Shown: positions 1 through 9,047 of the stretch, one piece after another
Numbering within the stretch: position 1 is the first letter of the stretch
Layout: every line of letters starts with the position of its first letter
DNA from: Nitrobacter winogradskyi
Lineage (GTDB): Bacteria > Pseudomonadota > Alphaproteobacteria > Rhizobiales > Xanthobacteraceae
Direction of reading: 5' to 3'
DNA: 48,653 nt
NCBI RefSeq assembly: GCF_006539545.1
Contig: NZ_BJNF01000068.1
Coordinates: forward strand, 1-48,653
The notes under the pieces: model-generated
The model's database searches: none
What the model was told of the DNA's origin: nothing
The model's input: only the letters and a program-made list of their open reading frames with translations
Made by a program: the position numbers and the translations under genes

Positions 1-143
1 TGACCTAGAGCATGATCCCGAAAAGTGGAAACCGGTTTTCGGGTAAGATCAGGCTCGATCAAAAAGTAAGGGCTAGAGTCTGATTCAATGTAGTCGGATC
101 AGACTCTGGAGCATTATCGCTTCCGACGGAATCAGAAGCAAAA
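1..143. repeat. Dispersed composite palindromic repeat, family A copy 1
   Basis: A block starting with agagcatgatcccg, followed by aaagtggaaaccggttttcgg, then a second imperfect inverted repeat around 74-107 (gagtctgatt against gatcagactc), ending in cttccgacggaatcagaagc. The same modules recur in the same order at 21855-21985. This kind of sequence is widely scattered in Bradyrhizobiaceae and other Rhizobiales genomes. It has no coding capacity and lies downstream of the minus-strand DUF2794 gene. Confidence 0.75.
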
Positions 144-161
144 TCCTCCGCGGAGCATTCA

Positions 162-193
162 TCCTGCGGTCCCCTTATCCGGGGGCCGCAGGA
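162..193 (-). terminator. Strong GC hairpin after the DUF2794 gene, possible terminator
   Basis: The arms tcctgcgg (162-169) and ccgcagga (186-193) pair perfectly, continue through a T-G pair and four G-C pairs, and close on a 6-base loop. It sits just past the stop codon of the minus-strand DUF2794 gene. No clear U-run follows on that strand, so it may be only a 3'-end stabilising structure. Confidence 0.5.
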
Positions 194-204
194 GCGTGGC
201 TGCA

Positions 205-576
205 TCAGACCAGCGACAGCTTGCGATCGATGACAAGCAGCACGCGGTCGAGTTCGTGGCCACGCCGCAGAATGAGGCCACTCGCCGAGATCACGCTATA
301 CGCACCCTGCTTGCGCGCCAGTCGCGGATCTTTCTCGATACGATAAATCGGAACTTCAGAAGCGCGGCGGAAGACCGAGAACACCGCGCGATCCCTGAGA
401 AAGTCGATGGCATAATCGCGCCAGTCCCCATCGGCAACCATCCGTCCATAAAGATTGAGGATGCGATTGAGTTCGAGACGGTTGAACGTCACCCTGCCTG
501 GAGTGGGAACGGGGGCGGGGCCACGTTCCGTCACGCGGCTCCCGGCTGGATCAAGGTCGTCCGGTAACGAACTCAT
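205..576 (-). CDS. DUF2794 family protein
   Basis: A 123-residue soluble protein matching the DUF2794 family, small conserved proteins of unknown function in Rhizobiales and relatives. The N-terminal 25 residues are Pro/Gly-rich and look disordered. The rest is a compact conserved domain with a central region around residues 45-70 rich in Asp, Trp and Arg (DWRDYAIDFLRD) and a C-terminal segment containing DRVLLVIDRKL. There is no signal peptide or membrane segment. A strong AGGAGG ribosome site about 5 bases before the ATG at 576 fixes the start. It is transcribed away from the structured RNA at 750-932. Function unknown; the family call is from recognition of the sequence. Confidence 0.85.
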   Translation of the reverse strand: MSSLPDDLDPAGSRVTERGPAPVPTPGRVTFNRLELNRILNLYGRMVADGDWRDYAIDFLRDRAVFSVFRRASEVPIYRIEKDPRLARKQGAYSVISASGLILRRGHELDRVLLVIDRKLSLV

Positions 577-749
577 CGGCGCCTCCTGTCAAGGTCGGAT
601 GGCATCATCGCCCCGGCCACGACTTGCCGCAAGAGGCTCGGCTCCCCGGTCCAGGAAGCGGCGCGGGGATCAACTCATTCCTTCATTCCTCGCCTTATTC
701 CTTGCGCTGCCGCCGCGTCCCAATAACAAGAACGTTAGGCGAAATCATA

Positions 750-932
750 ATGCAGCCCAAATTCCGTCAAGCAACCGCCCCGCTGAGCTGCGAAAAAACA
801 TTCTCTGCGATGGCCCGATTCTTTTGGAACCGGTTCCTCAGCCCCCAGCCCCCCGGGGCCATCAGGATCGGGCCTATTCGCAGGGTTCAATTTCGGATTT
901 GCAAAAGCTCGGACCCGGCGCCGGGCTTTTTT
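750..932 (+). ncRNA. ssrS: Structured small RNA locus, probable 6S RNA
   Basis: This non-coding stretch folds into a long rod typical of 6S RNA. A closing stem pairs 758-766 with 894-901 (one bulge). Large unpaired strands on both sides follow (about 770-800 and 884-893). A long apical arm comes next: CTGCGA 805-810 with TCGCAG 878-883, and GGCCCGAT 812-819 with ATCGGGCC 867-874, topped by small hairpins (826-837 is self-complementary). A good intrinsic terminator ends the locus. The known 6S fold is a closing stem, a large central bubble and an apical arm that mimics an open promoter and binds sigma-70 RNA polymerase. The identification is by shape, not by alignment; another abundant small RNA is possible. 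The exact 5' end is unknown. Confidence 0.6.
903..932 (+). terminator. Intrinsic terminator of the 6S-like RNA
   Basis: The arms 903-912 (aaaagctcgg) and 921-930 (ccgggctttt) pair along their whole length with one G-U pair, enclose an 8-base loop and end in a run of six T. This is a classic rho-independent terminator on the plus strand, with no protein-coding gene immediately upstream. Confidence 0.85.
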
Positions 933-1008
933 CGTTCAGATCATCCCTGACTGAAGACAGGCTGCATTCATCGCGCGGGATTCGAGTCGCGGCAAACGCG
1001 AATCAATA

Positions 1009-1764
1009 TCAGTGCAGCAGGGTGTAGGCCGCGCCAAGCATCCGGCCGGGTCTTTCGCGATTGCCATCCTGAACATAGACCACCGCAGCATCGACGCCGT
1101 GATGGGCGATATTCTCAATTGGCACCGCCCAGGTGCCCGCCTTGCCCGTCCAGTCACCCACCTTGAGCCAGCTCCGAACGACATTGTGGTAGGTCACTTC
1201 GCGGCCGCTGTTCTCTCCGCGCTTGATCGCAATCGGGACCGCCTTGGAGATCGCACAGACCCAGATTTCGCCGCGATCAGAAAGATGCTTGCCGTTGGTG
1301 GATGCGACCGACACGTTGAGCTGCCGGCCCGACACCGACATCGAAACCGGCACCGACATCACCTCCTTGCTTTGTTGCGTATCGCGAACCGCCCTTTCGA
1401 TGGCCCCGCGATCGTTGCCGATCACATGGACCGATCCATTGACGATCACCTGCGGCGTGTAGACATCGCGATCGCCCCGCATCTGCGAATAGGCCTTCTG
1501 GCGCGCTGTGAAGCGATTGTCCGCGAGCGTATCCTTCCAGCCGAGATAATCCCAGTAATCGATCGGCATACTGACCGCGACGATCGACGGGTCCTTGGAA
1601 AGATCACCCAGAATTTCATCGGCGGCCGGACATGAGGAGCAGCCCTGCGACGTGAACAGTTCAACCACCGCGCGCGGCTCCGCCAAAGCTGCACGACTGA
1701 GCGCAACAAGCGCGCAAACACCGAGCGCACCGGACAGTCGTGTCAAACCACCACGAGACATCAT
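1009..1764 (-). CDS. DUF1223 thioredoxin-like secreted protein
   Basis: About 251 residues from the ATG at 1764 (an in-frame extension to 1818 exists but lacks support). The N-terminus (positively charged, then a hydrophobic stretch ending in SRAALA) is a signal peptide, so the protein is probably periplasmic. Directly after it comes VVELFTSQGCSSCPAAD, with a CxxC pair in a thioredoxin-like context, then SMPIDYWDYLGWKD and a TPQVIVNG segment that matches a thioredoxin cis-Pro region. This is the DUF1223 family, common in alphaproteobacteria and of unproved function. It lies beside acnA and the ccm operon, where a thiol-redox role would fit, but that is inference. Confidence 0.85.
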   Translation of the reverse strand: MMSRGGLTRLSGALGVCALVALSRAALAEPRAVVELFTSQGCSSCPAADEILGDLSKDPSIVAVSMPIDYWDYLGWKDTLADNRFTARQKAYSQMRGDRDVYTPQVIVNGSVHVIGNDRGAIERAVRDTQQSKEVMSVPVSMSVSGRQLNVSVASTNGKHLSDRGEIWVCAISKAVPIAIKRGENSGREVTYHNVVRSWLKVGDWTGKAGTWAVPIENIAHHGVDAAVVYVQDGNRERPGRMLGAAYTLLH

Positions 1765-2008
1765 CAAGATCACCGAAACCGCGGCACGGCGGGGGCCTGC
1801 GGCATGAAGGAAAAGCACACTTTAAGAATGCGAGAAGCCGGCATTTTGATAGGCTGCCCCTCGCTTGCCCGCCACTCAATTCGCGGTGAAGGCCTCATAC
1901 ATCAAATGCGCCGTTCTGACATCGTCACTCCGGCGATCGCGGCCGTCGAGGCTACGGATCCTCAGAATGCGCCTGAACGCGATGCACCTGTCGGTGTCTG
2001 ATAAGCAA

Positions 2009-4726
2009 TCAGGCCGCGAGCTTGCGCAGCACATAGTGCAGGATGCCCCCGTTGCGGTAGTAGTCGAGTTCGTCGAGCGTATCGATGCGGCAGAGCAGCA
2101 AGACGCGGCGAAGCGAGCCGTCGCGGGAAACGATGTCCGCCGACAACCTCTGGCGCGGCTTCAGATCGCCCTGCAAGCCGCGAATCGTCACCGTCTCATC
2201 CCCCGTGAGACCGAGGGATTGCCAGGACACGCCGTCCTCGAAGGTCAGCGGCAGGACGCCCATGCCGACGAGGTTGGAACGATGGATGCGCTCGAAGCTC
2301 TCGCAGATCACCGCACGCACGCCGAGCAGCCGCGTCCCCTTGGCTGCCCAGTCGCGCGACGAGCCGTTGCCGTACTCGGCGCCGGCGAACACGACCAGCG
2401 GCACGTTCTCCTGCTGATACTTCATCGCGGCGTCATAGATCGACATCTGCTCGCCGTCCGGCCAGTGCCTGGTCAAGCCGCCTTCCGGCACCGTGCCGTC
2501 GGCGCCCCTGAGCATGAAGTTCTTGATACGGATATTGGCGAAGGTGCCCCGCATCATCACTTCATGATTACCGCGCCGCGTGCCGTATTGATTGAAATCC
2601 GCCGGACGCACCTGGCGTTCGCTGAGATATTGTCCGGCCGGCGACGTCAGCTTGATCGCACCGGCCGGCGAGATGTGATCGGTGGTGATCTTGTCGCCGA
2701 ACATGGCCAGGATGCGCGCATCCACGATGTCCTCGATCGGCTCCGGCTCCTTCTTCATGCCATCGAAGTAGGGTGGATTCTGCACATAGGTCGAATTCAT
2801 GTTCCAGCGATAGGTCTCGCTCGCGACGGTCTGGATCTTGCGCCAGTTGTCATCGCCCTTGAACACGGCGGCGTACTTCTTCTTGAAGATTCTGGAAGTC
2901 ACGTATTTCTTGATGAGGGCGTTGACCTCCTTCGAGGTTGGCCAGATATCCTTCAAGTACACCGGCTTGCCGTCCGTGCCCGTGCCGAGCGGCTCGCGGC
3001 CGAGATTTTTGGTCACCGAGCCCGCCAGCGCATAAGCGACGACCAGCGGCGGCGAGGCCAGATAATTCGCCTGCACGTCCGGCGAAACGCGACCCTCGAA
3101 ATTTCGGTTGCCCGACAGGACCGCGGCGGCAACGATGCCGTTGTCGTTGACCGATTTTGAAATCTCCGGCGCCAGCGGTCCTGAATTGCCGATGCATGTG
3201 GTGCAGCCGAAGCCGACCAGATTGAAACCCACCTTGTCGAGATCGAGTTGAAGCCCGGACGCCGCGAGATATTCGGCGACCACCTGGCTGCCCGGCGCCA
3301 GCGACGTCTTCACCCAGGGCTTCGCGGTCAGCCCTTTCGCCGCCGCCTTGCGCGCCAGCAGCCCGGCGGCCATCAGCACGCTCGGATTGGATGTGTTGGT
3401 GCATGAGGTGATCGCCGCGATCACCACGTCGCCATGGCCGAGATCGAAGTTGCGGCCCTCGACCGGGAATCGCGCCGCAGCGTCGGTCTTCCTGTATTCG
3501 TCGGCAAGCGCGCTCGCGAAGCCGTCCGCGACCGCCGACAGCGGCTGCCGCCCCTCCGGCCGCTTCGGTCCCGCGAGTGACGGCACCACCGTTCCGAGAT
3601 CGAGCGCCAGCTTTTCGGTGAAGACCGGATCGGCCGAAGCGGCGCTGCGAAACAGGCCTTGCGCCTTGGCGTATTTCATCACCAGCGCAACGCGGGCCGC
3701 CGGGCGCCCGGACGTCTTGAGATAGTCGATGGTCGCCGCATCGATCGGAAAGAAGCCACAGGTCGCGCCGTATTCCGGCGCCATGTTGGCGATGGTCGCC
3801 TTGTCCGCGACCGACAGATGATCGAGGCCCGGCCCGTAGAATTCGACGAACTTGCCGACGACTCCCTGCTTGCGGAGCATCTGGGTGACGGTGAGCACGA
3901 GATCGGTGGCGGTCACCCCTTCCTTGAGCGCCCCCTTCAGCTTGAAGCCGACCACGTCGGGCAGCAGCATCGATAACGGCTGGCCAAGCATGGCGGCTTC
4001 CGCCTCGATGCCGCCGACGCCCCACCCCAGCACGGCAAGACCATTGACCATGGTGGTGTGGGAATCGGTGCCGAGCACCGTATCCGGATAGGCAACCTCG
4101 GTGCTGGCGGTCTTCTTGCCGATCGTCAGCCTTTCCTTTCGCGTCCAGACCGTCTGCGCCAGATATTCCAGATTGACCTGATGGCAGATGCCGGTGCCGG
4201 GCGGCACCACCGCGAAATTCGAGAATGCCTTCTGTCCCCATTTCAGGAACTCGTAGCGCTCCCGGTTCTGCCTGTATTCCTCGACCACGTTCCGGGCGAA
4301 CGCCTTGTTGTCACCGAAGAAATTCACGATCACGCTGTGGTCGATGACGAGATCGACCGGCACCAGCGGATTGATCTTCTCAGGCTTGCCGCCGAGATTC
4401 TGCATCGCGTTGCGCATCGCCGCGAGATCGACCACCGCGGGCACCCCGGTGAAATCCTGCATCAGAACGCGAGCCGGACGGAAGGCGATCTCGTGCTCAA
4501 GCCTGCGCTTTCTCAGCCATTTGGCGAACGCGGCGATGTCTTCCTTCTTCACCGAGCGGCCGTCCTCGTTGCGCAGCAGGTTTTCCAGCAGCACCTTCAT
4601 GGAATAGGGCAGCCGGGAGATGCCCTTGAGGCCATTCTTCTCCGCGGCCGGCAGACTGTAGTAAGCGTAAGTCTTGCCTCCGACCTTGAAGGTTTTCAGG
4701 CACTTGAAGCTGTCGAGCGAAGCCAT
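2009..4726 (-). CDS. acnA: Aconitate hydratase AcnA
   Basis: A 905-residue cytosolic iron-sulfur enzyme that isomerises citrate to isocitrate in the TCA cycle. Length and organisation match the AcnA/IRP1 class: three N-terminal alpha/beta domains carrying the 4Fe-4S cluster, a linker, and a C-terminal swivel domain. The cluster cysteines are visible in SCTNTSNP near residue 440 and in GFGCTTCIGNSG near residues 506-509. The swivel-domain substrate loop appears as GSSRDWAAKG. The N-terminal SFKCLKTFKVGGK and YYSLPAAE segments are characteristic of the family. Divergent from ccmA, sharing the region 4727-4949; this acnA-ccm arrangement is common in Rhizobiales. Nothing is truncated. Confidence 0.98.
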   Translation of the reverse strand: MASLDSFKCLKTFKVGGKTYAYYSLPAAEKNGLKGISRLPYSMKVLLENLLRNEDGRSVKKEDIAAFAKWLRKRRLEHEIAFRPARVLMQDFTGVPAVVDLAAMRNAMQNLGGKPEKINPLVPVDLVIDHSVIVNFFGDNKAFARNVVEEYRQNRERYEFLKWGQKAFSNFAVVPPGTGICHQVNLEYLAQTVWTRKERLTIGKKTASTEVAYPDTVLGTDSHTTMVNGLAVLGWGVGGIEAEAAMLGQPLSMLLPDVVGFKLKGALKEGVTATDLVLTVTQMLRKQGVVGKFVEFYGPGLDHLSVADKATIANMAPEYGATCGFFPIDAATIDYLKTSGRPAARVALVMKYAKAQGLFRSAASADPVFTEKLALDLGTVVPSLAGPKRPEGRQPLSAVADGFASALADEYRKTDAAARFPVEGRNFDLGHGDVVIAAITSCTNTSNPSVLMAAGLLARKAAAKGLTAKPWVKTSLAPGSQVVAEYLAASGLQLDLDKVGFNLVGFGCTTCIGNSGPLAPEISKSVNDNGIVAAAVLSGNRNFEGRVSPDVQANYLASPPLVVAYALAGSVTKNLGREPLGTGTDGKPVYLKDIWPTSKEVNALIKKYVTSRIFKKKYAAVFKGDDNWRKIQTVASETYRWNMNSTYVQNPPYFDGMKKEPEPIEDIVDARILAMFGDKITTDHISPAGAIKLTSPAGQYLSERQVRPADFNQYGTRRGNHEVMMRGTFANIRIKNFMLRGADGTVPEGGLTRHWPDGEQMSIYDAAMKYQQENVPLVVFAGAEYGNGSSRDWAAKGTRLLGVRAVICESFERIHRSNLVGMGVLPLTFEDGVSWQSLGLTGDETVTIRGLQGDLKPRQRLSADIVSRDGSLRRVLLLCRIDTLDELDYYRNGGILHYVLRKLAA

Positions 4727-4949
4727 GTGAGAAATCCCGAATTAACGTCTGGGGTACCGGCCGGCGAACCAGGGTATTGAAACACCGCTGACGCACCAAG
4801 CCGCGGGGTTTCGCTGCGGCGCGTTTTGTGCTGCATCAGGTTCCAGATTTATAGAGTCTTTCCAGATCGTCCGCCACCGCCCCTCGAACGCTTGTACCCC
4901 GCCTTTCAGCCATACACAGAAACGCGACAGTTCCGCGAACAGGACCATC
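4727..4949. promoter_or_regulatory. Divergent promoter region between acnA and ccmA
   Basis: This 223-bp gap must hold the 5' signals for acnA (minus) and the ccm operon (plus). I see no confident -35/-10 pair and no strong operator palindrome. The only local AT-rich patch is around 4826-4865. Confidence 0.45.
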
Positions 4950-5552
4950 ATGAGACTCTCAGGGAACGGATTGCGATGCGTCAGAGGTGGACGGGAGGTG
5001 TTTTCCGGCCTTGATGTGGCGGCGGAGTCGGGCCACGCCGTGGCGATCACCGGCCCTAACGGCGCCGGGAAAACGTCCCTGCTCCGGCTGCTGGCGGGTC
5101 TTCTGGCGATGGAGGGCGGGTCGATCAGCCTTGAAGGCGGCGATCCCGAATTGACGCTGCCGGAACAGGCGCATTACCTCGGCCATCGCGACGCCTTGAA
5201 GCCTGCGCTCATGGTCCGTGAGAACCTGTCGTTCTGGCGGGATTTCCTCGGCGGCGGGAAATCGGACGAATCGGATGCGCTCGCGGCGGTCGGACTCGAC
5301 CATGTCGCGCATCTGCCGGCGGCCTATCTTTCGGCGGGACAGCGGCGGCGGCTATCCATCGCACGGCTCCTGGCGGTCAAGCGCCCGGTCTGGCTGCTGG
5401 ACGAACCGACCTCGGCCCTCGACGTCACCGGTCAGGCCGCCTTCGCCGCGATCATGACCGGCCATCTCGCGGGCGGCGGCATCATTCTGGCCGCGACCCA
5501 TACGCCGCTCGGCATTGCCGTGCGGGAACTGCGGATCGGAGGCGCGGCATGA
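4950..5552 (+). CDS. ccmA: Haem exporter ATP-binding protein CcmA
   Basis: A 200-residue ABC ATPase that drives the CcmABCD complex of system I cytochrome c maturation, releasing haem-loaded CcmE for delivery in the periplasm. Walker A GPNGAGKT lies at residues 35-42, the ABC signature LSAGQ at 127-131, and Walker B VWLLDEP at 147-153. The length is normal for CcmA (about 200-210). It is the first gene of a plus-strand operon ccmA-ccmB-ccmC-ccmD-ccmG. The following ccmB begins about 70 bases downstream. Confidence 0.97.
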   Translation: MRLSGNGLRCVRGGREVFSGLDVAAESGHAVAITGPNGAGKTSLLRLLAGLLAMEGGSISLEGGDPELTLPEQAHYLGHRDALKPALMVRENLSFWRDFLGGGKSDESDALAAVGLDHVAHLPAAYLSAGQRRRLSIARLLAVKRPVWLLDEPTSALDVTGQAAFAAIMTGHLAGGGIILAATHTPLGIAVRELRIGGAA

Positions 5553-5625
5553 GGTTGGCTGCAATCCACATGCGACGAGCCTTGCCCCCCCTTCCCTCGC
5601 GGGAAAGAAGAAAAGGGTCCTCTTC

Positions 5626-6294
5626 ATGACCGCCCTCGCTGCCGTGATCCGCCGGGACATGCGCGTCGCGCTGCGCGTCGGCGGCGGCGCGCTGATCGGG
5701 GTGCTTTTTTTCCTGACCGTCGTGGTGCTGATGCCGTTCGCGGTCGGCCCCGATCTCGCGCTCCTGAAAAAACTCGGGCCCGCGATTCTCTGGCTCGGCG
5801 CGCTGCTGGCGAGCCTGCTGACGCTCGATCGCCTGTTCACCGCCGATCACGATGATGGTTCGCTTGACCTGATCGTCATGGGCCGCACGCCGCTCGAACT
5901 GGTCTGCGCCGCGAAGGCGCTGGCGCACTGGTTGGCGGTAGGGTTGCCGCTGGTCGCCGCGACGCCGGTGCTGGGGCTGCTGCTCAACCTTGACGCCGTC
6001 GCGACCGGCGCGGTGGCGCTGACGCTCCTTGCGGGGACGCCCGCGCTCACCTTCACCGGAATGGTCGGCGCCGCCCTCGCCGTCGTCCTGCGTCGCGGCG
6101 GGCTGCTGCTCTCGGTGCTGGTGCTTCCGCTGTCGATCCCGGTTCTGATTTTCGGCGTCGCCGCGTCCAACGCCGCAATTTCCGGACCATCGCCGTTCGG
6201 CACCCCGTTCTCGATTCTGTGCGCGCTGTCGCTGTCAAGCCTGGTCATCGGCCCATTCGCCGCCGCCGCAAGTCTGCGGCACGGGCTGGATTGA
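5626..6294 (+). CDS. ccmB: Haem exporter permease CcmB
   Basis: From the ATG at 5626 the protein has 222 residues, the usual CcmB length, and begins MTALAAVIRRDMRVALR. The same frame is open further upstream to 5515, but that would overlap the end of ccmA and adds a non-homologous tail, so I reject it. Six hydrophobic segments are visible, the first at about residues 20-45. Family-typical residues include the loop FTADHDDGSLDLI. CcmB is the integral membrane partner of CcmA. The operon continues with ccmC after a 96-base gap. Confidence 0.95.
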   Translation: MTALAAVIRRDMRVALRVGGGALIGVLFFLTVVVLMPFAVGPDLALLKKLGPAILWLGALLASLLTLDRLFTADHDDGSLDLIVMGRTPLELVCAAKALAHWLAVGLPLVAATPVLGLLLNLDAVATGAVALTLLAGTPALTFTGMVGAALAVVLRRGGLLLSVLVLPLSIPVLIFGVAASNAAISGPSPFGTPFSILCALSLSSLVIGPFAAAASLRHGLD

Positions 6295-6390
6295 GGCGCC
6301 TGATGCAGCCAATCAATTTTTGCTCACGGAAGGAAACCGGACGCAAATCCGCATTGCCTGCGGTAGCTCCGGCGACTATCAGTGGTGCCC

Positions 6391-7122
6391 ATGCCGTTGA
6401 TTGACCTCGCCAACCCCTCCCGGTTTCTCACGCTTGCCGGCCGGATTCTGCCGTGGCTCGTGGCCGTCACCACACTCGTGCTCGCGGTCGGCCTCTACCA
6501 GTCCGTGATCGCGCCCGACGACTACCAGCAGGGCGCCACCGTCAAGATCATGTTCATCCACGTTCCCAATGCGTGGCTGTCGATGTTCGTGTGGGGCGTG
6601 ATGAGCATCGCGGCGCTGGGCACGCTGGTGTGGCGGCATCCGCTGGCCGACGTCGCGGCCAAAACCGCCGCGCCGATCGGCGCGGCCTTTACATTTCTCG
6701 CGCTGCTGACGGGATCGCTGTGGGGCCGGCCGATGTGGGGCACCTATTGGGAATGGGATGCGCGGCTGACCTCGGTTTTGATCCTGTTCCTGATGTATCT
6801 CGGCCTGATGGCGCTATGGCGCGCGGTCGAGGATCCCTCACGCGCCGCGCGCGCCGCCGCGGTGCTGACGCTGGTCGGCTCGGTCAACATTCCCATCATC
6901 AAATTCTCGGTGGACTGGTGGAATACGTTGCATCAGCCTGCCTCGGTGGTGCGCATGGGCGGCTCGACGCTCGACCGCGCGTTCCTGATCCCCCTCGTGG
7001 TGATGGCAATCGGATTCACCTTGCTGTTCCTGACGCTGCATATCGCGGCGATGCGGAATGAAATCCTGCGCCGGCGCGTGCGCACCTTGCAGATGCTGCA
7101 AGCCAGCAAATCGGTGGCGTGA
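6391..7122 (+). CDS. ccmC: Haem handling protein CcmC
   Basis: A 243-residue inner-membrane protein from the ATG at 6391 (two in-frame GTG codons just upstream at 6382 and 6385 are less likely). It attaches haem to CcmE. Six membrane segments are present. The periplasmic tryptophan-rich WWD-type signature is seen in [17 protein letters not shown] around residues 115-130, and conserved haem-ligand histidines occur in IHVPNAW near residue 55 and in [10 protein letters not shown] near residue 180. The stop overlaps the possible GTG start of ccmD, indicating translational coupling. Confidence 0.96.
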   Translation: MPLIDLANPSRFLTLAGRILPWLVAVTTLVLAVGLYQSVIAPDDYQQGATVKIMFIHVPNAWLSMFVWGVMSIAALGTLVWRHPLADVAAKTAAPIGAAFTFLALLTGSLWGRPMWGTYWEWDARLTSVLILFLMYLGLMALWRAVEDPSRAARAAAVLTLVGSVNIPIIKFSVDWWNTLHQPASVVRMGGSTLDRAFLIPLVVMAIGFTLLFLTLHIAAMRNEILRRRVRTLQMLQASKSVA

Positions 7123-7127
7123 CAATC

Positions 7128-7307
7128 ATGGCGCTCGGTCCCTATGCCTCGTTCATCGTGACGTCCTACGTGTCGGTCGCAGCCGTGGTTGCCGCGCTCA
7201 TCGTCTGGGTGACCATGGATTACCGCCGCCAGAAGGCGCGCCTGCGCGGCCTTGAAGCTTCGGGCGCGGTCAGGCGATCGGGACGCAGCGCAGCGGAGGT
7301 TCAATGA
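7128..7307 (+). CDS. ccmD: Small haem exporter subunit CcmD
   Basis: About 59 residues from the ATG at 7128; an in-frame GTG at 7119 overlapping the ccmC stop would add three residues. One membrane segment (about residues 10-30) is followed by a basic cytoplasmic tail beginning [13 protein letters not shown]. CcmD is a small stabilising member of CcmABCD. Its stop overlaps the ATG of ccmG, so the pair is translationally coupled. Identified by size, topology and position between ccmC and ccmG. Confidence 0.92.
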   Translation: MALGPYASFIVTSYVSVAAVVAALIVWVTMDYRRQKARLRGLEASGAVRRSGRSAAEVQ

Positions 7308-7897
7308 CCGACCCTGCGACGCCCGCCGCCGCGCCGAAACGGCGCTGGCTGATGGCGCTGCCGCTTGTGCTCTTTGCCGCGCTGGCGCTCCTGTTCTGGT
7401 TCCGTCTTGGCGACAGCGACATCTCGCGAATCCCCTCGGCGCTGATCGGCCGAGCCGCGCCCCAAATTCCGCTGCCGCCGCTGTCCGGCCTCATGGTGGA
7501 CGGCAAGCCGGTGCCAGGGATCGACCCCGCGACCTTCATAGGCAAGGTCAGCCTGGTCAACGTCTGGGCATCCTGGTGCGTCCCCTGCCATAGCGAGGCG
7601 CCGCTGCTGACCGAGTTCGCCAAGGACCGGCGCGTGCAATTCGTCGGCATCAACTACAAGGACGCTTCCGACAACGCCCGACGCTTCCTCGGCCGCTATG
7701 GCAACCCGTTCGACGTCGTCGGCGTCGACAGCAATGGCCGGGCCTCCATCGAATGGGGCGTCTACGGCGTGCCCGAGACCTTCGTGGTCGCGCGAGACGG
7801 CACCATCGCCTACAAGCTGGTCGGGGAAATCACTCCCGAGAATATCGAAGCGGTGCTGAAGCCCGAGATCGAAAAGGCCCTGAAGGCGGGCTCGTGA
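7304..7897 (+). CDS. ccmG: Thiol:disulfide oxidoreductase CcmG/DsbE (CycY)
   Basis: A 197-residue membrane-anchored thioredoxin that keeps apocytochrome c cysteines reduced in the periplasm before haem ligation. A signal anchor spans about residues 15-33. The redox motif WASWCVPC has its cysteines at residues 92 and 95. The family features GINYKD and the cis-Pro segment GVPETFVV are present. It overlaps ccmD by 4 bases and is the last gene of this ccm operon. ccmE, ccmF and ccmH are not in the window, so they must lie elsewhere. Confidence 0.97.
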   Translation: MTDPATPAAAPKRRWLMALPLVLFAALALLFWFRLGDSDISRIPSALIGRAAPQIPLPPLSGLMVDGKPVPGIDPATFIGKVSLVNVWASWCVPCHSEAPLLTEFAKDRRVQFVGINYKDASDNARRFLGRYGNPFDVVGVDSNGRASIEWGVYGVPETFVVARDGTIAYKLVGEITPENIEAVLKPEIEKALKAGS

Positions 7898-8033
7898 CAT
7901 AGGTGCCGTCGCGGCGAAGGCCCGCCAAAGTATTCGGGGCATTTATTTGCCGTTCACTCGACCGCCATGCCGCCGCCGCAAATTAGCAGCTAGCCTTAGC
8001 GTCGCCACCAAACACCCGCTCAGGGAGGTTTTC

Positions 8034-8396
8034 ATGCGCCGTTACACGCTCGCCTCGATCACCACCGCCGTTCTTGCGCTCGGCCTGCTTGCTTCTTCAC
8101 CATCGATGGCCCAGTCGTTTCAGCCCGCTCCCCACTCCGACAGGATGGCGCCGGCGGGGAAGATGGCTCCCGCCAGCAAGATGGCGCCAGCGAAATCCGA
8201 CGTGGAGAAGCTCGACATCAACACTGCGACCAAGGAAGAACTGATGGTTTTCAAGGGCATCGGCGACAAGTATTCCGACAAGATCATCGCCGGCCGTCCC
8301 TACGCCAAGAAGGACCAACTCGTTTCCAAAAAGATTCTTCCCGAGGCGACGTACAAGAAGATCTCCGGCCAGATCATCGCCTCGCAACCGAAGTAA
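8034..8396 (+). CDS. Secreted helix-hairpin-helix (ComEA-like) protein
   Basis: A 120-residue protein from the ATG at 8034, preceded by a good GGGAGG ribosome site. A signal peptide (about residues 1-24, ending SPSMA) is followed by a low-complexity segment that repeats a KMAPA-type unit three times. The C-terminal half reads LDINTATKEELMVFKGIGDKYSDKII, a ComEA-type helix-hairpin-helix with the typical GIG turn. ComEA proteins bind DNA in the periplasm during natural transformation. Many short alphaproteobacterial homologues exist without evidence of a competence role, so function is open. No partner competence genes are nearby. Confidence 0.85.
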   Translation: MRRYTLASITTAVLALGLLASSPSMAQSFQPAPHSDRMAPAGKMAPASKMAPAKSDVEKLDINTATKEELMVFKGIGDKYSDKIIAGRPYAKKDQLVSKKILPEATYKKISGQIIASQPK

Positions 8397-8442
8397 GTCA
8401 CGCCTACCCCACGCCGCTCAAACAGGGCAAAGGTGACACTGA

Positions 8443-9045
8443 TCAGCCTTGGCTGACGTCCCCTTCCCTGGCATCGCTGGCTTCCAGGGTAGCCGGCTCC
8501 AGATGATAGCGCCGGGTCAGCGGCATCTGCATCATGGCAAAGATCATGGTGAGCGGGACCGCTCCGAAAACCTTGAAATTGACCCAGAAATCCGTGCTCT
8601 GGGTCCGCCAGACGAATTCGTTCAGGACGGCCATCGCGGCAAAGAACAGCGCCCAGCGCAGCGTCAACAGCCGCCAGCCGCGCGGCGTCAGGTTGAACAC
8701 CTGATCGAACATGATCGCGATGAAGGAACGGCCGAACAGCAATCCGCCGCCGAGCACCGCCGCGAACAGGGCATAGATAATGGTGGGCTTCACCTTGATG
8801 AAGGTCTCATCATGCAACACCAGGGTCAGCGTGCCGAACACGATGACGACGACCCCGGTCACCAGCGCCATCAGGGGAATATGTCGCGTCACCGCATAGG
8901 ACGCGATCATCGCCGCCATGATCGCCACCATGAACGCGGCCGTTGCGACGAACAGCCCGAACTTCGCATTGGCGGCGAAGAACACCAGCAGCGGACCGAG
9001 TTCGGTCGCGAGCTTGAACAGCGGGTGCGGTTGGGATTTGTTCAT
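8443..9045 (-). CDS. ispZ: Inner membrane-spanning protein YciB/IspZ (septation protein A family)
   Basis: A 200-residue protein with about five membrane segments that matches the YciB/IspZ family. These proteins affect cell envelope synthesis and septation in enterics. Diagnostic stretches are [14 protein letters not shown] near residue 13, the [10 protein letters not shown] segment near residue 86, and [20 protein letters not shown] near residue 128, followed by [15 protein letters not shown]. It starts 2 bases after the stop of ftsY, so the two form an operon, an order that is common in Bradyrhizobiaceae. Confidence 0.93.
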   Translation of the reverse strand: MNKSQPHPLFKLATELGPLLVFFAANAKFGLFVATAAFMVAIMAAMIASYAVTRHIPLMALVTGVVVIVFGTLTLVLHDETFIKVKPTIIYALFAAVLGGGLLFGRSFIAIMFDQVFNLTPRGWRLLTLRWALFFAAMAVLNEFVWRTQSTDFWVNFKVFGAVPLTMIFAMMQMPLTRRYHLEPATLEASDAREGDVSQG

Positions 9046-9047
9046 CG

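Noticed and set aside
455-1027. A 190-codon plus-strand frame across the 6S-like RNA
   Set aside because: No ribosome site or domain, and it runs through the RNA stems and terminator.
1865-3160. A 431-codon open frame on the plus strand opposite acnA
   Set aside because: It is antisense to the clearly real aconitase. Long antisense frames are expected in GC-rich DNA, and the product is low-complexity and unlike any family.
7947-8033. An N-terminal extension of the helix-hairpin-helix protein
   Set aside because: The strong ribosome site and signal peptide begin at the ATG at 8034.
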